A DNA stretch of 54,268 nt from an uncultured Acetatifactor sp. Its GTDB lineage: Bacteria > Bacillota > Clostridia > Lachnospirales > Lachnospiraceae. A model generated the notes under the pieces. That model did not search any database and was not told the DNA's origin. It saw only the letters and a list, made by a program, of their open reading frames with translations. Shown here in pieces: positions 7,203-15,689 of this stretch; position 1 is the first letter of the stretch; each line of letters opens with the position of its first letter. The DNA is taken from assembly GCA_910584435.1 (NCBI GenBank), contig CAJUAP010000027.1, forward strand, positions 1 through 54,268, in the 5' to 3' direction. The position numbers and the translations under genes are program-made.

Positions 7203-8387
7203 ATGATAAATCAGGCGGTGATTTTAGCCGGCGGACTGGGAACCCGTATGAGGCCGTACACGGACAGTCACCCGAAACCTATGTATCCCTTTTGCGGTAA
7301 ACCGTTTATTGCATATTTGATAGAACAGCTGAAGGGGTTCGGCATCTGCAATGTGTTGATTCTGCTGGGCTACATGCCGGAAGAAATCATTGCGTATCTG
7401 AAAGACGGCAGTGCATACGGAATGCATATTTCTTATGATATTACACCCACGGAGTATAATACAGGAGACCGTCTGCTCCATGCCGGGAAACTGATAGAAG
7501 ATCGTTTTTTGTTATTGTACTGTGATAATTACTGCCCCATTGACTTTATTAAGCTGATGCATGACTATGAAGACAATCAGGCATGGGTTCAGCTCAGTGT
7601 CTATGAGAATCAGGATGGTTATACGAAAAGCAATCTTCTGACAGACGGGGGCAGGGTAGCAGTATATGACAAGACAAGGCTGTATCCGAAACTGCAGGGC
7701 GTGGATATCGGGTATGCCATTGTAGATAAGAAGTCATTCCAATATGTGACGGGACAGAACATGAACTTTGAAGCGGCGGTGTATCCTGAACTTGTAAGAC
7801 AGGGGAAGCTGTTTGCTACGGTGACAAAGCATCGATATTATTCCATTGGTTCCTGGGAACGCATCCGGCTGACGGAGCAGTTTTTTGAGAACGGTCCAGT
7901 GGTGTTCCTTGACCGGGATGGAACAATCAACAAGAGGGCGCCCAGGGCATGTTACATTGAGACACCGGAACAGTTTGTATGGATAGAAGGGGCAAAGGAG
8001 GCTGTTAAAATATTAAAAAATTCGGGGTACAGGGTGGTGCTTGTATCCAATCAGCCGGGAATTGCCAGAGGAAATCTCACGGAAAGCATGCTGGGGCAGA
8101 TACACAGGAAGATGCAGGATGATTTGATGAGGGATGCAGGCTGCCAAATAGATGCTGTTTATTATTGTCCCCATAACTGGGATGAAGGGTGTGAGTGCAG
8201 GAAACCGAAGCCGGGTATGCTGTACCGGGCGCAGAAGGATTTCTCACTGAATCTGACAAAATGTATCCTGATAGGTGATGATGACAGGGATATAGAAGCA
8301 GGAAATGCGGCAGGGTGCAGAACATATCAGGTTACGGACAACAGGAGCTTATTACAGATTGTGAAAGAATTGGTTGAGGAAAAATGA
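7203..8387 (+). CDS. Heptose-1-phosphate nucleotidyltransferase fused to GmhB-type heptose bisphosphate phosphatase
   Basis: A 394-residue two-domain enzyme. Residues 1-230 are a sugar-nucleotide pyrophosphorylase (AVILAGGLGTRMRPY, HPKPMYPF, YCDNY), resembling HddC guanylyltransferase. Residues about 235-390 are a HAD phosphatase of the GmhB type: nucleophile box FLDRDGT, VSNQPGIARG, the zinc-binding CPHNW...CECRKPKPG and GDDDRDIEAG. Together with gmhA and hddA it would make nucleotide-activated D-glycero-D-manno-heptose. In many bacteria these two activities are separate genes. ATG 7203 has AGGAG nine bases upstream. The stop overlaps the hddA start by four bases, so the two are probably translationally coupled. 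The nucleotide (GDP expected) cannot be read from the sequence. Confidence 0.9.
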   Translation: MINQAVILAGGLGTRMRPYTDSHPKPMYPFCGKPFIAYLIEQLKGFGICNVLILLGYMPEEIIAYLKDGSAYGMHISYDITPTEYNTGDRLLHAGKLIEDRFLLLYCDNYCPIDFIKLMHDYEDNQAWVQLSVYENQDGYTKSNLLTDGGRVAVYDKTRLYPKLQGVDIGYAIVDKKSFQYVTGQNMNFEAAVYPELVRQGKLFATVTKHRYYSIGSWERIRLTEQFFENGPVVFLDRDGTINKRAPRACYIETPEQFVWIEGAKEAVKILKNSGYRVVLVSNQPGIARGNLTESMLGQIHRKMQDDLMRDAGCQIDAVYYCPHNWDEGCECRKPKPGMLYRAQKDFSLNLTKCILIGDDDRDIEAGNAAGCRTYQVTDNRSLLQIVKELVEEK

Positions 8388-9382
8388 TAATTTCAAAGAC
8401 GCCTTTGAGGGCCTCTTTCTTTGGAGGCGGTACGGATTTTAAAGATTACTATGAGAACAGCAGGTATGGATATGGAGCGGTGATCAGTACGGCGCTGAAT
8501 ATGTATGTGTATATCATGGTGTGCAAGCGTTTCGACAGTAAAATACGTGTCTGTTATACCAAGAATGAATTTGTGGATTCCGTTGATCAGATAAAACATA
8601 ACATTATCAGGGAAGCACTGAAAATAACAGGGATAGAAAACGGAATTGACATTGTCTATGCAGCGGATATTCCACTGAGTTCTGCCGGTATCGGCCTGGC
8701 TTCTTCGAGTGCATTGGCAGTGGGAGTGCTGAATGCGCTGTATGCATTTAAGGGGGAATATGCATCACCGGAAAAGCTGGCAAGGACAGCATGTGAGATT
8801 GAGATTAACAGGCTGGGAAATCCCATCGGGATACAGGATCAGTATGCATGTGCTTACGGCGGATTCCGTGTATATAAATTCTGGGCGGATGGAACAGTAT
8901 CTGCGACACCTGTGAATGCACCCCAGAATCATAGGAAAGCGTTGCAGGATCATTTATTGCTGTATTATACGGGGCAGACAAGAATATCGTCAGAAATTCT
9001 GTCAGAACAGAAGGAGAATATACCATCTAAGAATCATGTTCTTGACTGTATGCTTGGGATGGTGGAGGAAGCATTACAAAATGTAAGCAGCGGCAATATA
9101 GAAAAATGGGGGGAAATGCTTGACGAAGCCTGGAACATGAAAAAGAGCCTTGCGTCAAAAATATCTAATCAGGAGATTGACTTGATGTATGAAAAGGCAA
9201 AGGAAGCCGGAGCGGCAGGAGGAAAAGTCCTGGGGGCGGGGGGAGGCGGCTTTCTGCTTTTATATGTTTCAGAGGAAAATAAGGAACATGTAAGGGATGT
9301 GCTGCAGAAATACAGGGAAGTAACAGTTTCTTTTGAAAATGAGGGGAGCAGAATAATTTTTATGGAGGATAATCATGGATAA
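8384..9382 (+). CDS. hddA: D-glycero-D-manno-heptose 7-phosphate kinase (HddA, GHMP family)
   Basis: A 332-residue GHMP-superfamily kinase that phosphorylates heptose 7-phosphate at C1. It has the N-terminal RASFFGGGTD block, the ATP-binding GIGLASSSALAVG loop near residue 105 and the C-terminal GGKVLGAGGGGFLL motif. Length and motifs fit HddA, which shares this fold with fucose kinase-like enzymes. It overlaps the preceding gene (ATGA) and completes the four activities of the nucleotide-heptose pathway in three adjacent genes. GAGGA upstream supports the start. Confidence 0.9.
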   Translation: MIISKTPLRASFFGGGTDFKDYYENSRYGYGAVISTALNMYVYIMVCKRFDSKIRVCYTKNEFVDSVDQIKHNIIREALKITGIENGIDIVYAADIPLSSAGIGLASSSALAVGVLNALYAFKGEYASPEKLARTACEIEINRLGNPIGIQDQYACAYGGFRVYKFWADGTVSATPVNAPQNHRKALQDHLLLYYTGQTRISSEILSEQKENIPSKNHVLDCMLGMVEEALQNVSSGNIEKWGEMLDEAWNMKKSLASKISNQEIDLMYEKAKEAGAAGGKVLGAGGGGFLLLYVSEENKEHVRDVLQKYREVTVSFENEGSRIIFMEDNHG

Positions 9383-9508
9383 AGTAATTATTTTGGCAGC
9401 CAGTATCCTGGAATCAAAAAAATAGTAAAAGAGTTTATGGCAGAACATCCCCGGTTAAGTAAAATTCCAATTGGAGATGCTATGTCAATTGCAATTATCG
9501 GGTTTTGA
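9375..9508 (+). pseudogene. Remnant of a short gene between hddA and a glycosyltransferase
   Basis: An ATG at 9375 overlaps the hddA stop in the way neighbouring genes do, and begins MDKVIILAASI, but the frame closes at 9423-9425. From 9383 a second frame, closed by TGA at 9506-9508, encodes SQYPGIKKIVKEFMAEHPRL and continues with protein-like sequence to IGF. The likely explanation is a gene that lost most of its length by deletion or frameshift. I cannot identify the parent family. Confidence 0.45.
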
Positions 9509-9522
9509 GCAAAGGTGTAAAT

Positions 9523-10458
9523 ATGATATCTGTTATTATGCTTACGTTTAACAGGGAAAAGTATGTCAGCAATATGATTGAAGATATTCTGGGTCAAAGC
9601 TGCTCGGATTTTGAATATATCATTGTAAATAACGGCAGTACGGATGGAACGGAGGAACTTTTAGCTGAATATGCCAGACTGGATAAAAGGATAAAAGTGC
9701 TGAAGACAGAAGGCGCACAGTCCATCGGCAGAGGGCGCAATCTTGGATTAAGGAATGCAGAAGGGGAATTGATTGCGTTTGTAGATGATGACGATAGAGC
9801 CGCACCTGATTTCTTGGAATTTCTCGTGGCATTGCTGAGAGACAATGACGCTGATATATCCATGTGCGGCGCATCGGAAGGAAACGGAGAGACAAGAAGC
9901 CCTCAATGTATTTTTGATGAGAAGATGGTTTTAACAGGGGAAGAAGCGCTGCGGCTGCTTCTTGGCAGAAAGTATATCCGGGCAGGAATGCCGACGAAAC
10001 TCTATAGAAGGGAAATATTGGAGCGGTTTCCTTTTGAAGAGGGGTGTAAGAATGAAGATATCCATACACAGTATAAGTATCTGGCTGCAAGTAAAACAGT
10101 GGCCATACATGGTGTGGACAAGTACTATATTACCCGTCATGGCGGCAATGTGTCAGGGTTCACAAGCAATGCGGAAAAGTGGGATGCGCAGACTATGCGA
10201 GAGTATCTGACAGCATTCCGCAATAGGACAGAATTTGTGAAGGAGTATGCACCGGACACCTATGAATTAGCCTTATATTCCGAATGGTCTTTTATGATAA
10301 GTATGATTGAGAAGATAGACAGGTTTCAATTATTGGACTGTGAAGGAGTGGGAAGGGAAATAGCTGCAGTTTTGAGGAAATACAGATATGAGTTTTTGAA
10401 TATGCCCCAAATAAAGGGATTTGAAAGAGTATGGGTGGAAAAATATATTGGGTTTTGA
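9523..10458 (+). CDS. Family 2 glycosyltransferase
   Basis: A 311-residue GT-A fold enzyme of family GT2, transferring a sugar from a nucleotide donor during glycan assembly. The N-terminus ISVIMLTFNREKYV, NNGSTDGTEELL and the metal-binding region FVDDDDRA (near residue 90) are diagnostic; ED in CKNEDIH is the likely catalytic region. No membrane segments are seen, so it acts in the cytoplasm or at the membrane surface. ATG 9523 follows AAAGGTG. The last 38 bases overlap an open upstream extension of the next gene, whose true start is probably after this stop. Sugar specificity is unknown. Confidence 0.88.
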   Translation: MISVIMLTFNREKYVSNMIEDILGQSCSDFEYIIVNNGSTDGTEELLAEYARLDKRIKVLKTEGAQSIGRGRNLGLRNAEGELIAFVDDDDRAAPDFLEFLVALLRDNDADISMCGASEGNGETRSPQCIFDEKMVLTGEEALRLLLGRKYIRAGMPTKLYRREILERFPFEEGCKNEDIHTQYKYLAASKTVAIHGVDKYYITRHGGNVSGFTSNAEKWDAQTMREYLTAFRNRTEFVKEYAPDTYELALYSEWSFMISMIEKIDRFQLLDCEGVGREIAAVLRKYRYEFLNMPQIKGFERVWVEKYIGF

Positions 10459-10495
10459 TATGTTTTGGGGTACGGAACCAGAATGGAGAGATAAA

Positions 10496-11521
10496 ATGAA
10501 AAAATATGGGAATATTCAGCCGTCTTTTGATGTCAATCGTATTGAACTGGCAAAAGCTTTGCCGTTAGCGACCCCCTTTACCGTTATTCTGGATGCCGGC
10601 GAGGTATGTAATTTTAAGTGTAATTACTGCTTTCGTTCGGAAGAAGATAAGAAAGCCTGGGGGTATGCCATAGAAAACAATTTTATGAGTAAAGAGATAT
10701 TTGAACTTGCCGTGTCGCAAATCCTGCAGTTTCCGGATGCGGTTAGGCAGATTTCCCTTTCTCACCAGGGGGAGCCTTTGGCAAATAGAAATCTGCCCTG
10801 GATGGTGAGGTATTTGAAAGAGAAGGGGGTCAAAGGGAGAGTGTCCATTCATACAAACGGCTCATTATTGACGCCTGAATATGCAGAAGATTTGGCGGAT
10901 TCGGAAATTGACAGAATCATTGTATCTCTGCAGGGGCTGTCAGAAGAGAAATACCGTTCCGTATGCGGATATCCTATAGATTTTGAGAAATTTTATTCTA
11001 ATCTGGCATACTTTTATAAAATTAAGAAAAACACATTGTTGTGTATTAAAATTATTGATTCGGCTCTTGGCGAGGGAGAGGAAGAGAATTTCTATGATAT
11101 GTTTTCACCCATTGCGGATCGGGTCTATGTAGAGAAGGTTACACCCATATGGAAAGAAAAGGATTATTCGAACTTAGGCATAGAGAAGAGAGAGGATTTG
11201 GCCTTTAATAAATATGGTACGGGATTTCAGCCGCAGAAAGTATGTCCGCTGATATTTCATACAATTGTAGTGATTCCAAACGGGGATGTATATCCTTGCA
11301 CACAATTACTGCAGGAAGAAAAATTAGGCAATATCCGGGAAAAAACATTGCTTGAAATGTGGAATGGCGCTCAGAGGAGGGACATGCTGGTACAGCAGTG
11401 TAAGTTCTGCGCTCCCAAATTATGTGAGGATTGTGGAATCCGTCAAAATACTATATATGCAAAGGAAGATATGCTTGACGATTACCGGGAAGAAATTTTA
11501 TCGAGACTGGATAGAGTATGA
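10496..11521 (+). CDS. Radical SAM protein with SPASM-like C-terminus
   Basis: A 341-residue radical SAM enzyme. The [4Fe-4S] cluster motif CNFKCNYC (C-x3-C-x2-C) lies near residue 38, and SHQGEPL and SIHTNGSLLT follow as in the family. The C-terminal part has CPLIFH, PNGDVYPCTQ and a cluster of cysteines in CKFCAPKLCEDCG, typical of SPASM or twitch domains holding auxiliary Fe-S clusters. The reaction cannot be deduced; in glycan loci such proteins may modify sugars or peptides. ATG 10496 with TGGAGAG upstream is the preferred start. The next gene begins 13 bases after its stop. Confidence 0.85.
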   Translation: MKKYGNIQPSFDVNRIELAKALPLATPFTVILDAGEVCNFKCNYCFRSEEDKKAWGYAIENNFMSKEIFELAVSQILQFPDAVRQISLSHQGEPLANRNLPWMVRYLKEKGVKGRVSIHTNGSLLTPEYAEDLADSEIDRIIVSLQGLSEEKYRSVCGYPIDFEKFYSNLAYFYKIKKNTLLCIKIIDSALGEGEEENFYDMFSPIADRVYVEKVTPIWKEKDYSNLGIEKREDLAFNKYGTGFQPQKVCPLIFHTIVVIPNGDVYPCTQLLQEEKLGNIREKTLLEMWNGAQRRDMLVQQCKFCAPKLCEDCGIRQNTIYAKEDMLDDYREEILSRLDRV

Positions 11522-11534
11522 TGAGGAAATATCA

Positions 11535-12767
11535 ATGGAAAAGAGAATTAATTTTGCCTGGCCTGTGACAACGTTGTGTAAGTTTGATTACGAAGCATTA
11601 AAAAAATGTGTTGAGGCCAATAAGGAATTGTTGTCAAAAAAGAAAATAGTAATATTCGGAGCGGGAATTCGGGGCACTGCATTTTCGATTTTATTACAGA
11701 AATTCGGCTTTGATGATATTGTTTTCACAGATAATAATGAGCAGAAAACAGGTGGACTGATTAATGAATTTCGGATCATCTCTTACCGGGAAGTTGAGAA
11801 AATAAAGGATGAAGCAGTTGTTATTATATCTGTGGAAAATGGATTTTCTTTGAAGGAGCAATTAGAGCGTTCAGGATTTATAGAAAATGTCAACTACTTT
11901 TATATTGAAAGTCATTTATATGATTATTATTTGACAGAATTTTTAGATAGAAAAGAAGTGAATACTCTCATAATGGGAGATTGCGGGATTACTGATATCT
12001 CAAAAAAGGATACTCAGTATATAAACCTGGGCGAGATGCTGAAGAAACAGTTGGGAGTAAATTGCACAAAAGTACTCGCGGTTCATGCGATGGGGATGCG
12101 GGCTTTTTATCATGTTTTATCAGCCCATATAAAGTATATTAGTATGCCGAGTCAGGTTGTGGTAATGGCTAATTTGGAAACATTTACCGGTAAACAGCAT
12201 CTTTTGCCCAGATCCCAGCATGCAAGGCTGATTCAAATGTTGAGTAATTCTGTCAATAATCAGGATGTGGAACTGCAGGAATATGCGAGAATTACAAAGG
12301 AGAGATTTGACAATTTTAGAGTGGATTATTTTGCATCCTCACAAAGTGCCTTAAGGGAGATGTCTAAAGAAAAAAATGATAGAATTGTCATTCGAATGAA
12401 TTATATGTACGATCTGAAAGAGGATAATGAATGTATTGTATATATGAAGAAAATGATGGGGATGTGTAAACAGTATAACATTAAATTGTTATTATTTATT
12501 CCGCCGGTAAATTATATGTATGCGGAGGAATTATACGGAAATGTTTTCCGGGAAAAATATCGGGAAAATGTAAAAAAATTGCAGGATATCATAGAAAATG
12601 AGAATGTAGAATTATTGGACTTGAGTTTCCTGCTTAAAAGTGAGCAGTTTGCAGATGTACATACAATAGATGAAACTACTAATTTTGAAGGAAGAAAATT
12701 AGTATCATCGAAGATAATAGAAAAGATAAATGCATGGAGTGCTGAGAGTGAAGAGAAATATAGTTGA
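11535..12767 (+). CDS. Rossmann-like module fused to a DltD/SGNH-like domain
   Basis: A 410-residue protein. Residues about 35-130 form the Rossmann-like module seen throughout this locus (KKIVIFGAGIRG, then DNNEQK). Residues about 140-400 resemble DltD/SGNH hydrolase-like proteins: an early LIMGDCGITDI strand-loop, LLLFIPPVNYMY, and a late D-x-H (ADVHTIDETTNFEGRK) near the C-terminus. DltD takes part in moving D-alanine from its carrier to teichoic acid. The following two genes are a DltA-like ligase and a carrier protein, which supports a linked role. Unlike true DltD, no membrane anchor is present. GAGGA precedes ATG 11535. The DltD similarity is moderate and by eye. Confidence 0.6.
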   Translation: MEKRINFAWPVTTLCKFDYEALKKCVEANKELLSKKKIVIFGAGIRGTAFSILLQKFGFDDIVFTDNNEQKTGGLINEFRIISYREVEKIKDEAVVIISVENGFSLKEQLERSGFIENVNYFYIESHLYDYYLTEFLDRKEVNTLIMGDCGITDISKKDTQYINLGEMLKKQLGVNCTKVLAVHAMGMRAFYHVLSAHIKYISMPSQVVVMANLETFTGKQHLLPRSQHARLIQMLSNSVNNQDVELQEYARITKERFDNFRVDYFASSQSALREMSKEKNDRIVIRMNYMYDLKEDNECIVYMKKMMGMCKQYNIKLLLFIPPVNYMYAEELYGNVFREKYRENVKKLQDIIENENVELLDLSFLLKSEQFADVHTIDETTNFEGRKLVSSKIIEKINAWSAESEEKYS

Positions 12768-14253
12768 ATATTTAAAAGAAAGTGCAGAAAAATATCCGGA
12801 TAAGACCGCTTTTTTGGATGAAAGAAGAAAGATCACTTTCAAAGAATTGGATGATGAAGCCCAAAAAATTGCCGCATTAATTTACGCAAGGTGTGGGAAT
12901 ATAAGAAACAAACCTATTGCAGTATATATGGAGAAAAGTGTTGAATGTATTGTTTCTTTTTTGGGTATTGCTTATAGCGGTAATTTTTATAGTCCGCTGG
13001 ATGTTCATTCTCCGATTGAAAGAATTCATAAAATTATTGATGTTCTGCAGCCGGCTGCAGTCATTTATCATACGGAAGAACCGGATGAACTGGACGATTG
13101 CCGGGAGAAAATATCTATTCAGGATATTGAAAAAGCGGAGATAGATATAAGTATCAGGGAAAAATATAAGAATACAGCGGACATAGATCCCCTATATGTA
13201 CTATTTACATCCGGTTCAACCGGGCAGCCTAAGGGGGTGGTGATTAGCCATAGGGGAGTTATAGACTATACGGAATGGCTTTATGATACATTCAGCTTTG
13301 ACGCAGATACCATATTTGGAAATCAGGCACCATTTTATTTTGACAATTCTATTTTAGATATTTATTCTACCTTGAGAAATGGTGCTTGTATGGTTATTAT
13401 TCCGGAAACACTATTTAGATTTCCAAAAGTATTAATGGATTACATTAATGAGAATAGTATAAACACAATTTTCTGGGTGCCATCGGCGCTTATAGGTCTT
13501 GCAAATTCGGGGATCTTGGATAAAATTCATGCGGATAAATTGCAGAGGGTTTTATTTTGCGGTGAGGTTATGCCTAATAAACAGTTGAATATATGGAGAA
13601 AAAATTATCCGGATATTTTATATGCCAATTTGTATGGTCCCACAGAAATTACGGATGTCTGTTCATACTACATAGTAAATCGACAATTTCAGGACGAAGA
13701 ACCTTTGCCGATAGGAATAGCATGCCGCAATACGGAGATTCTTGTGTTGAATGATAATAATGAACTCGTTGGAGAAAATGAACTTGGAGAATTATGTGTG
13801 AGAGGAACTTGCTTGTCAATGGGATATTACGGAGACCAGGAGAAAACAAGTAAGGCATTTGTTCAAAATCCGCTTAATTCCAAGTATTGTGATACGATTT
13901 ATAGAACAGGAGATCTGGTAAAGTATAATGCGTATGGTGAGCTGGTATATGTGAGCAGGAAGGACTTTCAAATTAAGCACCAGGGGCATAGAATTGAACT
14001 TGGTGAAATTGAAGCAGCTGCGGGTTCATTAGAAGGCGTTAATCAGGCTTGTGCAGTATATGATAACTGCAATAAGAAAATAGTTCTTTTTTGTACATTG
14101 TCTGCAGAATTAACAGAAAAAATGATTTATAGGTTATTACAGGACAAACTGCCTCAATACATGCTGCCGAAGAAGATCAAGATATTGAGTGCTCTGCCTC
14201 TGAATATAAATGGCAAGATCGATAGAGTAACTTTGAAATCAAACTGCATGTAA
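12748..14253 (+). CDS. Amino acid adenylation enzyme (DltA-like AMP-forming ligase)
   Basis: A 501-residue member of the AMP-forming acyl/aminoacyl ligase superfamily. The core motifs are present in order: LFTSGSTGQPKGVV near residue 155, YGPTEITDV near 300, YRTGDL near 390, SRKDFQIKHQGHRIELGEIE near 410, and the catalytic lysine region PLNINGKIDR at the end. Length and layout fit DltA, which loads D-alanine onto DltC, but the substrate could be another amino acid. GTG 12748 with GGAG upstream is preferred; ATG 12730 is possible. It overlaps the previous gene by 20 bases and is followed after 12 bases by the carrier. Confidence 0.85.
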   Translation: MKRNIVEYLKESAEKYPDKTAFLDERRKITFKELDDEAQKIAALIYARCGNIRNKPIAVYMEKSVECIVSFLGIAYSGNFYSPLDVHSPIERIHKIIDVLQPAAVIYHTEEPDELDDCREKISIQDIEKAEIDISIREKYKNTADIDPLYVLFTSGSTGQPKGVVISHRGVIDYTEWLYDTFSFDADTIFGNQAPFYFDNSILDIYSTLRNGACMVIIPETLFRFPKVLMDYINENSINTIFWVPSALIGLANSGILDKIHADKLQRVLFCGEVMPNKQLNIWRKNYPDILYANLYGPTEITDVCSYYIVNRQFQDEEPLPIGIACRNTEILVLNDNNELVGENELGELCVRGTCLSMGYYGDQEKTSKAFVQNPLNSKYCDTIYRTGDLVKYNAYGELVYVSRKDFQIKHQGHRIELGEIEAAAGSLEGVNQACAVYDNCNKKIVLFCTLSAELTEKMIYRLLQDKLPQYMLPKKIKILSALPLNINGKIDRVTLKSNCM

Positions 14254-14265
14254 GGAAGGGTAAAA

Positions 14266-14508
14266 ATGGAAGAGTATAGATCTATTATTAAAGAGATATT
14301 GGGTGAAATAGAGCCATATGAAGAAATTGAAAATGATACAGATCTGATAGAATCGCAGATATTAGATTCCTTGTCTATTGTTTTTCTGGTTACACAATTG
14401 GAAGACAAGTATAATATTGTGATTGATGAAAATAAAGTTTTACCTCAAAATTTCAAAAGCATTAATATAATTGCAGGTATTTTAAACGAACTGTTAAATA
14501 CAAGATGA
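14266..14508 (+). CDS. Phosphopantetheine carrier protein (DltC-like)
   Basis: An 80-residue acidic helical protein of the acyl/aminoacyl carrier family. The 4'-phosphopantetheine attachment serine lies in ESQILDSLSIVFLV near residue 38. It directly follows the adenylation enzyme, so it is the expected acceptor of the activated substrate. AAGGAAGGG lies upstream of ATG 14266. The stop codon region overlaps the possible upstream start of the next gene. It is as short as DltC and lacks any fused domain. Confidence 0.88.
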   Translation: MEEYRSIIKEILGEIEPYEEIENDTDLIESQILDSLSIVFLVTQLEDKYNIVIDENKVLPQNFKSINIIAGILNELLNTR

Positions 14509-14519
14509 AGAGGGTTCCT

Positions 14520-15674
14520 ATGAATAAAGTAAATTTTGTCAATGCAGAAAAATATTTTGATGAAATAAGAAAATATGAAAATGTTGTATTGTTTGGATGC
14601 GGCGGAAAAGGAAAACAGGCCATAAGTATATTGGAGAAACGCAATATAAAAATTACGGCTGCATGTGATAATAATGTTGACTTGTTTGGAAAAAAATTTA
14701 TGGAAGGCGTTTATATTGAAAACTTTGAACGGGTAAGGCAGAATCTGTCTGATTTCTGTGTAATTATTACCTGTACCATATTACATGCAACGGATATTTA
14801 TAATGAAATAAAAGAGAAAGATGAGAATATCCCGGTGTATCATTTGTGTAATCCCTTCAAGGTTGAAGATGATTTGCTTGCGGAGAGTGAATTTGCAGCA
14901 AGGAAAGAGGAAATTATATATGGATTTGATCTTCTGCAGGATGAGGAATCAAGAAGAATTTATTGTGACACAATTCATTGGAAACTGACAGGTAATATGC
15001 TGCCTATGCAGAGGTATTCTTTGGGGAATGAGATTTATTCTTTTTTTGATGAGGCTATTGTCCGTACAAACGAAAAATGTACCTATGTGGACATTGGAGC
15101 CTACACAGGGGATACAATAGAAAGCTTTTTGCTGTTTACAAGGGGAAGATATAAGAAAATAATAGGTATCGAAGCAGATTATGGCAATTATGCTGCTTTA
15201 AGTAAATTTGTGCAATATAGCAGAATAAAAAATATAGAGGCATATAATATTGCACTATGGAGCAGGGAAGAAGATAAAGTGTTCTATACAAATTCCGTTA
15301 ATAAGGAAATAAATTATGATAGTCCTAATTTATTTCAAAGTGTGGATAAAATAGCTGATAATAAGACGCTGGCGCAGATGCTTGATAAGCAAAAAAAGCA
15401 GGTGCTGCATGTGCGTACCTTGGACGATTTATTAAAGGACGAGTCTCCGTCCATTATCAAAATCAATGCCCTGGCTGCGGATATGGATATCATTTTGGGT
15501 GGGTATAGAATTTTGCAGCAATATAAGCCGCTGCTTATTCTGGAATTTGGAGTAAAGAAAGAAGATGTGTTCACGCTTATTAAGAATATAAGTACGATAA
15601 ATAGCGAATATAAATTTTACATGAGAAGAAAAAAAGTTTTTGATGATATAAAGACAGTCCTATATTGTGTTTAG
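14520..15674 (+). CDS. Rossmann-like module fused to FkbM-family methyltransferase
   Basis: A 384-residue protein. Residues about 18-120 are the locus-typical Rossmann-like module (VVLFGCGGKGKQA, ACDNNVDLFG). Residues about 180-375 are an FkbM-type SAM-dependent methyltransferase: YVDIGAYTGDTIESF is motif I, GIEADYGNYAAL follows, and VRTLDDLL with ILEFG is typical of FkbM. It would O-methylate a sugar or an attached group. The start is taken at ATG 14520 with AGAGGG upstream; ATG 14505 overlapping the carrier stop is also possible. The region is strikingly AT-rich. Confidence 0.8.
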   Translation: MNKVNFVNAEKYFDEIRKYENVVLFGCGGKGKQAISILEKRNIKITAACDNNVDLFGKKFMEGVYIENFERVRQNLSDFCVIITCTILHATDIYNEIKEKDENIPVYHLCNPFKVEDDLLAESEFAARKEEIIYGFDLLQDEESRRIYCDTIHWKLTGNMLPMQRYSLGNEIYSFFDEAIVRTNEKCTYVDIGAYTGDTIESFLLFTRGRYKKIIGIEADYGNYAALSKFVQYSRIKNIEAYNIALWSREEDKVFYTNSVNKEINYDSPNLFQSVDKIADNKTLAQMLDKQKKQVLHVRTLDDLLKDESPSIIKINALAADMDIILGGYRILQQYKPLLILEFGVKKEDVFTLIKNISTINSEYKFYMRRKKVFDDIKTVLYCV

Positions 15675-15689
15675 TGTTGTGAGGATGGT

